Source: Chloroflexota bacterium
Lineage (GTDB): Bacteria; Chloroflexota; Anaerolineae; Anaerolineales; Villigracilaceae
Length of the DNA stretch: 64,000 nucleotides
Assembly: GCA_013388855.1 (NCBI GenBank)
Contig: JACAEM010000003.1
Location: 124,001-188,000 of the forward strand
Direction of reading: 5' to 3'
Shown here: piece by piece, positions 53,157 through 60,454 of the stretch
How positions within the stretch are numbered: the stretch's first letter is position 1
Layout of the letters: each line of letters opens with the position of its first letter
Position numbers and translations under genes: made by a program
The notes under the pieces: generated by a model
What the model was told of the DNA's origin: nothing
The model's input: the letters and a program-made list of their open reading frames with translations, nothing else
Databases searched by the model: none

Positions 53157-53264
53157 CACCTGCACTTACGGCAGGTGCAAGTGTTGCGAGGGGATAGCCC
53201 GGAGCAATCTCCGTTCAAGCCGAAGATGATTCCATCGATCCTACGGCTCTCCTTACAATGACAT
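53157..53264. repeat. decayed interspersed repeat between two glycosyltransferase genes
   Basis: Arms resembling the widespread bacterial intergenic repeat TGTCATTGCGAGG...AGCAATCTCC. On the minus strand: TGTCATTGTAAGGAG near 53262-53248 and GGAGATTGCTCCGG near 53213-53200, and CCCTCGCAA at 53192-53184, an inverted copy of the first arm. A 7-bp stem CACCTGC/GCAGGTG (53157-53163 with 53171-53177) lies next to it. Confidence 0.55.
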
Positions 53265-55438
53265 TACTGCCCGGGCACAAAAAAGATCCAGAAATCATGC
53301 CCGGTGATATCCGAGCGTTGCAGGCGCAACTGCCCGTTTGGATACAACGATTGGAGGACGTTCAACGTTTCCTCATCGTTCCCAAGCGGGTTTGTCGTAT
53401 CCGCCTTCACCATGAACAGTTTCGGTCCCGGGATGGCAACCGTGGTCGGGAGTTCGTCACGCCACACCGCCATATCCCGATTGGGGATGCCCGCCCAGAC
53501 CGCCGGCAGGCGCGTATCCACCCAGTGCGGGAACGGCACAATCCACACGGTATCCGTCCTGCCGTAGGTCTGCTCGAATTCCTTGACCACTGCGCCCATA
53601 TCGGATGTGTTCCACGACGATTGGCGGAACAGGCGGTAATACTTGTTGAAGACCAGATCGTAATTTTGCGCGGCGGATGAATACAGCAGGACGCCCGCCA
53701 CAATCCAGACCAGGATATTCCGCACCCTTCCACGCCCGAGGCTGGTGAGGAGACCATCGAGCGCCATCGCCCCGAGGAGGAATGCCGGAATGTACGCGCC
53801 GCCCGCCCGGTTCAGAGCCGGGTTCTCGGCGGGAAAGGCAATCGAAAGCGTGGAGGGTAATTGCAGCAGCGGGATGGACACCAGCAGAAACAGGTCAAGC
53901 CAGTGACGCGTACGGATGTATCGCACCAACACCAGCACCGCGCCGATCACAAACAACGCGGCAGAGACCACATCCAGCGCGGGGCGATGAGGAATCGAAT
54001 GCACCCAGATTTCGCCGTCGTCGAAGTTAAACATTTTGAGCGCCTTCCACACGTTCGAGGCGAAGATGCTCAAGACCGGCTCCGTGATTTGACTCTCCGT
54101 GCTGGTCAGGCGGGTCATGGCGCGGAAACCAAACTCAGAGGGATGCCCCACCCAGTACGCCAGCAGCGGCAGGAAGACAAACAACGAGACCAGGGCGAGC
54201 ATCGTCAGCCAGAGCGGAAGCTCCCGGCGTGCGCCCTTCGACTGCGAGTGAAGCCAGTACAGCACGAACGCGGCAACGACGATGAACGGCACGATCCGCA
54301 TGGGACTGTAGCCGTGCAAGCCGAGTCCGAGGAAAAGGCCGGAGAGCAGGAAATCGTTGCGGTTGCGCGTCCGCAGGCCGCGGATGAGGAAGAAGAGCGT
54401 GGGCGCGGCAAAGAGGGGATAGAGCGGGAAGCGCAATCCCACCCGGCTGATGACGTTGGGCCAGTATCCGATCCCCGTCAAAATGAAGGCAAACAGCCCA
54501 ACGCGTTTTCCGCCGATCTCCCTGCCCAGCAGATAGATGAAAGGCAAAGTCAAAAAGCCGAGGATGGCGGTGCCAAGTTTGAGGCTGAGGTACGAAAGCC
54601 CGGTGCCGAAGACATTCGCCACGAGCAGGGTCCAATACATCTGGAAGGCTTCGCGCCCGGTGTTGCGCGTGAAAAAGATGGAGGTCTTTCCCTGCGAGAC
54701 ATCGTAGACATCGAGAATCTTTTCCGCCTGGTCGCTGAACGGTTCGGGGGGGACGGCTGTCGTCTGGTGGAACCGGAAGAAGAACACAAGCGCGGTCGCG
54801 GCGATGAGAAGGACGGTCCAGTGCGAAATGTTGATCGTCCACGGGTCGCGCTGGAAGGATGCGGCGAATTTCTGAAATCCGTTGCGCAGGCTGGTCTGGT
54901 TGAGCCAGAGAGACCCTGTGAATAGTGCAACAGCAATGATCCAAACGAGGAGATTCCCGGCGGTAAAAAGGTTGTCTGTGAAATATTTGAACAGGATGAA
55001 TGCCCAAACGGCAAAACCCACCCCGAGGATCAGCGCGAGACGGCGATACCTGAGCGGGTCGGTGCCCTCTGCCGTTGCGGCATGGGGGGCAAGGTTCCAT
55101 TCTTTGCGATGAATTGCCCATCCCAACAGCGAGAGCGCACCGAGATAAAAACCATATCCCAGCGGCGCGTTGGTGATGGACGAGTCGAACAGTCGCTGCC
55201 CGATTAGCGCGAGGACGAGTGCAAGGAGGGAACGCCAGGGGAAGGGAGTTGTGGAAGGATGAAGGCTGGGTGCTGAAGGCTGAAGAGGCGTCGATTCGCC
55301 AGCTTCGATGGCTTGCTCTTCCTCTACAAACGAGGGAAGCTGGATTTTTTCCGCTTTTCCGAATCGGAATAGCGATTTGACATAATCAAGTACGCTGGGT
55401 TCCTCTGGTGAATTGGTCGGTTGCAACTCGTCGCTCAT
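53264..55438 (-). CDS. GT39/ArnT-like membrane glycosyltransferase
   Basis: 724 residues from the ATG at 55438 (GAGAG ribosome site). A soluble N-terminal stretch of about 65 residues is followed by extra membrane helices (about 68-175), then the GT-C core: a helix (LLIAATALVFFFRFHQ), a first loop with Asp236 (PEPFSDQAEK), SIFFTRNTGREAFQMYW and about eight more helices. The end is a soluble domain with PFPHWVDTRLPAVWAG. It should use a polyprenyl-phosphate sugar. The N-terminal linker is coded in part by a repeat. Confidence 0.85.
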   Translation of the reverse strand: MSDELQPTNSPEEPSVLDYVKSLFRFGKAEKIQLPSFVEEEQAIEAGESTPLQPSAPSLHPSTTPFPWRSLLALVLALIGQRLFDSSITNAPLGYGFYLGALSLLGWAIHRKEWNLAPHAATAEGTDPLRYRRLALILGVGFAVWAFILFKYFTDNLFTAGNLLVWIIAVALFTGSLWLNQTSLRNGFQKFAASFQRDPWTINISHWTVLLIAATALVFFFRFHQTTAVPPEPFSDQAEKILDVYDVSQGKTSIFFTRNTGREAFQMYWTLLVANVFGTGLSYLSLKLGTAILGFLTLPFIYLLGREIGGKRVGLFAFILTGIGYWPNVISRVGLRFPLYPLFAAPTLFFLIRGLRTRNRNDFLLSGLFLGLGLHGYSPMRIVPFIVVAAFVLYWLHSQSKGARRELPLWLTMLALVSLFVFLPLLAYWVGHPSEFGFRAMTRLTSTESQITEPVLSIFASNVWKALKMFNFDDGEIWVHSIPHRPALDVVSAALFVIGAVLVLVRYIRTRHWLDLFLLVSIPLLQLPSTLSIAFPAENPALNRAGGAYIPAFLLGAMALDGLLTSLGRGRVRNILVWIVAGVLLYSSAAQNYDLVFNKYYRLFRQSSWNTSDMGAVVKEFEQTYGRTDTVWIVPFPHWVDTRLPAVWAGIPNRDMAVWRDELPTTVAIPGPKLFMVKADTTNPLGNDEETLNVLQSLYPNGQLRLQRSDITGHDFWIFFVPGQ
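55261..55282. repeat. direct repeat in the glycosyltransferase linker
   Basis: GAAGGCTG at 55261-55268 and 55275-55282, 14 bases apart. On the minus strand it codes for LQPSAPSLHPST in the N-terminal linker. Confidence 0.7.
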
Positions 55439-55517
55439 GCTCTCTCTCAATGGATATTCCGAAGATTTCTGTGGAAACTGTTAAGCCTTCGAAATGATGT
55501 GTATTCCTGCCTGCTAT

Positions 55518-56231
55518 TCACTGCTTCCTTGCGATCACCAGGATGCTTTCCCCCCAGCGGTACGGTAGAAAGATCCAGCCCGTGATCGCCTGAAAACCGC
55601 CGAGCGAGCCAAAGGTCAGTTTTTGAATCTGTTTGGGAATGAGAGGGATGTAGGGCACATCCCAGAATCCGTCGGCGAACTTACGCTGGATTTGGAAACC
55701 CGCCTCCTCGATAAGGGAAAACCATTCCGCAGGTCGTTTCAAGGAAATGTGGGTTGGGTCCTGGTAGCCGATCCATTTGTCGCCCTTCCACGGCTTGAGC
55801 AGGGAATCGAGATTCGGCGTGGCGAGGATGAGCGTACCGCCCTTCTCGGTCACGCGCCCGATCTCGTTGATGGCCTTCTGCGGGTCGGGCAGATGCTCCA
55901 CGATGTGTTTGATGATGACTACGTTGAATACCCCGTCTTTGAAGGGAAGTTCCTGCGCGCTGGCAGTCTGCAAACTGGTCCTGTGGATCACCGCTTTGGA
56001 TTGCTTGACCGCCCAATGGTTCAAATCGAGACCGTAGGTCTCGAAAGTGTCCTCGAGGCTTCCCACAAGGTGCCCCATCCCCGAACCGACTTCCAATAAC
56101 CGTGCGCCTTTCCTGCCATAGCGGCGCGCCAGCATGGCATTGAATCGATTCGACCACCAATACATGCTGTACTTGGCGAAGGTGATATTGGCGTAGGTGT
56201 GCGTGGAGAAATATTTTTCGTCGAAGGGCAT
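55518..56231 (-). CDS. class I SAM-dependent methyltransferase (second)
   Basis: 237 residues. SAM-binding motif I LLEVGSGMGHLVGSL, acidic loop YGLDLNHWAVKQSK, motif IV-like FNVVIIKHIVEHLPDP. This is the ubiquinone/menaquinone biosynthesis-like group often found among surface sugar genes. The acceptor is not known. The -10 box lies 5 bases before the ATG inside a repeat palindrome, so a leaderless start is likely. Confidence 0.88.
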   Translation of the reverse strand: MPFDEKYFSTHTYANITFAKYSMYWWSNRFNAMLARRYGRKGARLLEVGSGMGHLVGSLEDTFETYGLDLNHWAVKQSKAVIHRTSLQTASAQELPFKDGVFNVVIIKHIVEHLPDPQKAINEIGRVTEKGGTLILATPNLDSLLKPWKGDKWIGYQDPTHISLKRPAEWFSLIEEAGFQIQRKFADGFWDVPYIPLIPKQIQKLTFGSLGGFQAITGWIFLPYRWGESILVIARKQ

Positions 56232-56236
56232 AATTT

Positions 56237-56242
56237 ATTGTA
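56237..56242 (-). promoter_or_regulatory. -10 box, probable leaderless start of the second methyltransferase gene
   Basis: TACAAT on the minus strand ends 5 bases before the ATG at 56231. Its first bases are part of the 26-bp palindrome at 56240-56265. Confidence 0.4.
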
Positions 56243-56265
56243 GGGGCAGGGTACCCTGCCCCTAC
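56240..56265. repeat. 26-bp perfect palindrome (REP-like)
   Basis: GTAGGGGCAGGGT and its exact complement meet with no loop. The family of GTAGGGGC...GCCCCTAC repeats is common in cyanobacteria and Chloroflexota genomes. It sits in the 30-base gap between two methyltransferase genes and supplies the TAG stop (56262-56264) of the upstream one. Confidence 0.8.
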
Positions 56266-57020
56266 TGTTTCTGTGCAATATAAAAGGTAAATGTCCCGTT
56301 CTCGATGGCTTCCGGCGAAGCGTACCTGCTCACGTACTTTTTCGTCAGCCACAGGTTCCAATTTGTGCGGGAAATGATCCATTTTCCGGTCAAAACACGG
56401 GCAAAAACCGATGGGACGCCAAAATAGTGCCCCCATTCTAACACGCGCATCGCGGCGGGCGAAAAGTAATGCCACCAATGTACCAGCTTGAAACCGGCTT
56501 TTTCCAGCCGCGCCTTCCAGACATCCGGCTCATCGGCGTGGTGGACGCGTGAGATCTTGCGGAACCAGTTTTCATACGGCTTGCCCAGCACGCGTGAGAT
56601 CGAGAGTTCGGAAAAATATCTCGTATTTGGAACACAAAAATAGAAAGGCGCATCCTTTTTTAACACCCGTGCCGTCTCTGCCAGCACCGCGTCGATATGG
56701 GGGATGTGCTCCAGCACCGAATTGCTGAATCCACTGGCGAAATATTCCGAGGGAAAGGGCGACTTTGCGCCATCCGCTTCGACCAGCGATTTGTACGCGC
56801 CGAACTTTTTTGCCTCGTGGATGGGCCCATGCCACGGGTCGAGTCCCACATCGATTTTTTGGTCGAAGGTCAGTGAAGCGAAATGACCGTCACCGCAGCC
56901 CACATCGTAGATTGGCGCGGGCAGCGGCAAATCCTGATAATACGAACTTTCCACCGCGCGCAAAAAGGCGCGAAAATAGGGCAGGTCGCGCAATTGTAGA
57001 AATAAAAAGTCTTTTTTCAA
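56262..57020 (-). CDS. class I SAM-dependent methyltransferase (first)
   Basis: 252 residues, started by a TTG that overlaps the upstream gene's TGA by 4 bases; no other start is at hand. Motif I YDVGCGDGHFASL, acidic loop VGLDPWHGPIH and SNSVLEHIPHIDAVL give a methyltransferase_11 type. The ends differ from those of its neighbour (about 250 residues but low direct similarity). The stop lies in a REP-like palindrome. Probably modifies a sugar or lipid in surface glycan synthesis. Confidence 0.85.
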   Translation of the reverse strand: MKKDFLFLQLRDLPYFRAFLRAVESSYYQDLPLPAPIYDVGCGDGHFASLTFDQKIDVGLDPWHGPIHEAKKFGAYKSLVEADGAKSPFPSEYFASGFSNSVLEHIPHIDAVLAETARVLKKDAPFYFCVPNTRYFSELSISRVLGKPYENWFRKISRVHHADEPDVWKARLEKAGFKLVHWWHYFSPAAMRVLEWGHYFGVPSVFARVLTGKWIISRTNWNLWLTKKYVSRYASPEAIENGTFTFYIAQKQ

Positions 57021-57232
57021 GAATTACCCTCTGCCGTAGGTCTGATAATCCAATAAGCAACGGAACCAAGCACCGGGATGGCGCAAATGATCAAAACCCA
57101 TAGCGCCAGCGGAGTATCGGTCAGTTTTTTTCTTGCCAGGTCGATCACTGAAATGACAGGTAAGCCGACGGTCACACCCACAATAATAAATTGAATTAGT
57201 CCGATTCCAAGGTTGAATCCGAGTGGTTCCAT
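57017..57232 (-). CDS. small membrane protein (PLDc_N-like)
   Basis: 71 residues with two transmembrane helices: about 7-28 and 41-63. The second (ALWVLIICAIPVLGSVAYWII) has the proline and glycine pattern of the PLDc_N/'phospholipase D N-terminal' small-protein family. It overlaps the GT4 stop by one base (TAATG) and the following methyltransferase by four, so all three are translated together. Function unknown. Confidence 0.75.
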   Translation of the reverse strand: MEPLGFNLGIGLIQFIIVGVTVGLPVISVIDLARKKLTDTPLALWVLIICAIPVLGSVAYWIIRPTAEGNS

Positions 57233-58392
57233 TATTTCCTCCTCTTCAATCGTGCGAACAGTTTTTCATATTCTTCCGCAATCGAATCGGGATCGTAGGA
57301 TTTTTTGATGGATGCAACATCTGCATGATATTTGCCCGGTTCGTCGAGGACGCCGAGGATTGCCTCCGCTAAATCGGCGGAATCTCCAATTTTGGAGACT
57401 CTTCCCGCGCCGTGCATGAGCACAGGCTGCCTCACCCCCGGCAAGGCGGAGGGGACGCATGGCACGCCATTCATCATCGCTTCGATCTGCACAAGCCCGA
57501 AAGCCTCCGTGGAATTCAACGAGGGAACGGTCAAGACATCGAGATTGGGATAATATGCCGCCATTTGGACGGGGTCGAGATTGCCAAGAAAGGTCCAGTG
57601 ACCGGAGACTTCATATTCACGAATCTGCGGAGCCAGCCGGTCGAAGTAAGCCTGTTCGCCCATCACGTTCTGGTGCTGACCGGCGTACAAGACCTGGGCT
57701 TTTGGATATTTTTTCAAAATTGTGGGCAACGCGCCCAATAATACTTCCACGCCTTTCTCGGAGGCAAAGCGCGTCGCCATGCCGATGACCGGTTTCCGCT
57801 CTTTGACGTGATGCGCCTCTGCAAACGCCTCGATGGCGCCGGGGAGTGGAGTCGGCAACTCAACCGGAGGCAGGATCGGGGTCAATTTGGAAGCGTAGCG
57901 CGAGAGGTAAGGAGAATTGTCTGCATAGTCCTGAGTGTAAGTCACGATGTGATTCGCCAGCATCCCCGCCATGTTGTTCTGAAAATCCACCACGGTATTG
58001 ACGACACGGTTGAAAAGTCCGGGCGGGAGCAGGATGTCGCAGTGGTAGGTAAGCACGGTCGGTTTGCCAAAGAGACGCCCGCGCAAGGCAACGCCAGGCG
58101 CATCGAATTGCGGCAGATGTAGCTGAACGACATCATGTTGGGCGACGAGCTTTGTGGCAACCCAGCCGAAGGTGGGAGCAAGCACACCCTTGCTGACGCG
58201 CGCCGCCACCGGCACACGGATGACCTTCACGCCATCGATGGTTTCTTCGTTTTTTAATGACGGATCATATTGTGTCGTCATTACGGTGACCTGGTGCCCG
58301 CGTTTGGCGAAGGCGCGCGCGAGACGTTCGGCATAGATGGTCAGTCCGGAAGTGTGCGGGCGATAATAGGTTAAAACGGTCAGAATTTTCAT
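57232..58392 (-). CDS. GT4-family glycosyltransferase
   Basis: 386 residues. N-terminal MKILTVLTYYRPHTSGLTIYAERLARA is typical of GT4 (GT-B fold). The nucleotide-sugar domain has the EX7E motif in STEAFGLVQIEAMMNGVPCV. It is cytosolic or membrane-associated, using NDP or GDP sugars to extend lipid-linked glycans (PimB/WbuB-like). A -10 box (TATAAT) is at 58404-58409. Confidence 0.9.
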   Translation of the reverse strand: MKILTVLTYYRPHTSGLTIYAERLARAFAKRGHQVTVMTTQYDPSLKNEETIDGVKVIRVPVAARVSKGVLAPTFGWVATKLVAQHDVVQLHLPQFDAPGVALRGRLFGKPTVLTYHCDILLPPGLFNRVVNTVVDFQNNMAGMLANHIVTYTQDYADNSPYLSRYASKLTPILPPVELPTPLPGAIEAFAEAHHVKERKPVIGMATRFASEKGVEVLLGALPTILKKYPKAQVLYAGQHQNVMGEQAYFDRLAPQIREYEVSGHWTFLGNLDPVQMAAYYPNLDVLTVPSLNSTEAFGLVQIEAMMNGVPCVPSALPGVRQPVLMHGAGRVSKIGDSADLAEAILGVLDEPGKYHADVASIKKSYDPDSIAEEYEKLFARLKRRK

Positions 58393-58403
58393 AAAGCGGA
58401 AAG

Positions 58404-58409
58404 ATTATA
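58404..58409 (-). promoter_or_regulatory. -10 box for the GT4 gene
   Basis: TATAAT on the minus strand, 11 bases before the ATG at 58392. No clear ribosome site between. Confidence 0.45.
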
Positions 58410-58473
58410 CCCTCTTGGGTACCATGCAAGCCGGAGGTTTAATCGAAAATTAAATTGATACAATCGGGGAACT

Positions 58474-58884
58474 ATGACACGACAACAACTGATACATTGG
58501 GCAATGTCCACTCTGCGCGAATCGGCATGGGCGCCTCTGAGCGTGGTGGCTTTCTATTTGATAGGGCTCTTGTTTCATTTTTATGACCTGTTTCCCCCAT
58601 TGGATATTCCCACACACTTCATGGGCGGTGTGACGATCACTTATTTTTACCGGTCGGCGATCAAAAACTCCCAAAGTTTCGCAGGGAATACACCCCTTCC
58701 GATGCAGGTGTTGCTTGCCTTTACCTGCACTGGGACGACCACGATTCTTTGGGAGTTCTACGAGTATTTATTCGACCATTTCTTCGGCACGCACATGGTG
58801 CGTGGGCTGGAAGATACGCTGCTGGACATGTTCCTTGGATTGTTTGGCGCATTGACCCTGTCTATCCTGCACCGGCGGCGTTAA
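58474..58884 (+). CDS. small membrane protein (YjdF/DUF2238-like)
   Basis: 136 residues with four predicted helices. The pattern DIPTHFMGGVTITYFY, then WEFYEYLFDHFFG and GLEDTLLDMFLGLFGAL matches YjdF/DUF2238-type membrane proteins by its His, Glu and Asp residues. The only plus-strand gene in the glycan region; it is divergent from the GT4 gene. TACAAT at 58459-58464 lies 9 bases before the ATG. Its stop is 5 bases from the stop of the convergent sulfatase-like gene. Confidence 0.65.
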   Translation: MTRQQLIHWAMSTLRESAWAPLSVVAFYLIGLLFHFYDLFPPLDIPTHFMGGVTITYFYRSAIKNSQSFAGNTPLPMQVLLAFTCTGTTTILWEFYEYLFDHFFGTHMVRGLEDTLLDMFLGLFGALTLSILHRRR

Positions 58885-58889
58885 CCGAT

Positions 58890-60419
58890 CTACTTTTGAT
58901 ATGGCGCATCCGCCTGCTTTAGGCTGGTCTTCAACTCATTGAGCAATTCTGCCGCTGTCTCTCTCTTGACTGCCGCGAGATCGTTCATTTCTTCAGGATC
59001 TGCGTTGAGATCGAAAAGCCTGACCAGTCCGTCTCCCGGTGTTTCAGGGTGACCGAAATAGTAATGGAGTTTGTAATTTTCCCTGACTTGGATTAAGGTT
59101 CCGATTGTGATAGGGTCATATTTCTTGACTTTGGCCGCCCGCACCACATGGATGCTCCTATCAGGAATTTGCTGTGCCGCCGAATAGGGTGGAAGAATCA
59201 CTCCCTCTGCCCACTCGGGGACCTCTTTGCCGGTCACATGAGCCAGCGTCGGTAAAATATCTACGGCGCTGGTCGTTTGATGGACATCCATTCCGGTTTC
59301 CCGCCCCGGCTCGAAGATCATCAAGGGAATGCGAATCACAGGCTCATAAAGAGCGTCTATATTATGCCCGCTAAAAGCGCGCTCGAAGATCTCTCCGTGG
59401 TCGGATGTTAGGATCAGCCAGGTATTGTCAAGAACCCCGGTTCTTTCAAGGATGTCATACAACCGCCCAAATTCTTTATCGCAATACAAAATGTACTCAT
59501 CATACAGTCTGCGTTTTAACGGCAGATTCTTGTCCTCCTCGCGGGCAAAAAGATCGCGCGGTTTTTCCAGTGGAATATACCCATCATGGAGGAAGGCATC
59601 TGTGAATTCTTTTGAAGTGTGATATGGATAATGCGGCGGCATGAAATGAAAATACCCAATAAAAGGCTGCGAAATGGAACCCAGCCGTTCCGTGATATAG
59701 GCGGTTGCATCTTCGAGGGTAAAACCATTATCGGAACTGTTGGTGGGAAGCCCGCGCGGAAACAGCGGCTCGATATCCTTGATCTTCTCCTCCTGCAACG
59801 CCTTGTATATATGGGATAGGAACAGCGAATACGCATACCCCCCGTCCTTGATCCGCATATTGCGCGCCCAACTTACAGAAGAAAGGTCTTCGTCCTTCCT
59901 GAAGAGGGATGCGATGATTTTATCGTAGGAACCCAGCAGGAGTTTTTCCGTTGGGATCAATTCATCGATCTCGGATTGAAATTGCCTTAGCAGGGTGCCC
60001 GCCCACTTGTTATGGGTATAGGCGATGCGATAGTGATCCTTAAATGCCCCAAAGATATTTCGGGTTTCATAATAATCCACCACCTCGGCATTGCCCTGCA
60101 TTGCCCGGCTCGTCCATGGCAGGACTCCGGTTAATAATGTTGATGTCCCTGGCGATGTAAAGTCCCCTCCTGCGTAATGGTTGTGGTATCGGATGGCACG
60201 TTTTGCCAGACGGTTAATATTCGGCGTTGTATTGCGTTGATATCCATACAGGGAAATATTGAGCGCAGACCACGCGTCGAAAACAATTACTATCACATTT
60301 CTGGAATGTCCCTGTTGGGGAGGTGTGCCAAGCGTCCGCAACAGGCGCGGAGTTGCAAAACTCAGGGGAAGCATCCCCGCCAATTTTAAGAAGTCGCGTC
60401 GATTGATTGGGGTACTCAT
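58890..60419 (-). CDS. Tat-exported sulfatase-fold protein with threonine in the nucleophile site (second)
   Basis: 509 residues. Tat signal NRRDFLKLAG at 6-15. Alkaline-phosphatase/sulfatase fold: IVFDAWSALNIS, FTSPGTSTLLTG, HGE in LTSDHGEIFER. In sulfatases CxPxR is the site of formylglycine; here it reads T-S-P-G-T (88-92), with Thr88 in place of Cys/Ser and Thr92 in place of Arg. That is nearer to phosphotransferases (LtaS, EptA), which use Thr. A -10-like TATAAG box lies 7 bases upstream of the ATG. Confidence 0.82.
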   Translation of the reverse strand: MSTPINRRDFLKLAGMLPLSFATPRLLRTLGTPPQQGHSRNVIVIVFDAWSALNISLYGYQRNTTPNINRLAKRAIRYHNHYAGGDFTSPGTSTLLTGVLPWTSRAMQGNAEVVDYYETRNIFGAFKDHYRIAYTHNKWAGTLLRQFQSEIDELIPTEKLLLGSYDKIIASLFRKDEDLSSVSWARNMRIKDGGYAYSLFLSHIYKALQEEKIKDIEPLFPRGLPTNSSDNGFTLEDATAYITERLGSISQPFIGYFHFMPPHYPYHTSKEFTDAFLHDGYIPLEKPRDLFAREEDKNLPLKRRLYDEYILYCDKEFGRLYDILERTGVLDNTWLILTSDHGEIFERAFSGHNIDALYEPVIRIPLMIFEPGRETGMDVHQTTSAVDILPTLAHVTGKEVPEWAEGVILPPYSAAQQIPDRSIHVVRAAKVKKYDPITIGTLIQVRENYKLHYYFGHPETPGDGLVRLFDLNADPEEMNDLAAVKRETAAELLNELKTSLKQADAPYQK

Positions 60420-60426
60420 GTTCTAC

Positions 60427-60432
60427 CTTATA
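60427..60432 (-). promoter_or_regulatory. -10-like box before the second sulfatase-like gene
   Basis: TATAAG (extended by TGA upstream, TGnTATAAG) ends 7 bases before the ATG at 60419. A leaderless start is possible. Confidence 0.35.
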
Positions 60433-60454
60433 TCATATGTGGAGAAGTCGTACA

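Noticed and set aside
53861-54925. 354-codon plus-strand open frame antisense to a glycosyltransferase
   Set aside because: Antisense shadow with Arg/Gln/Glu-rich text and no family pattern, while the minus-strand frame has GT39 landmarks.
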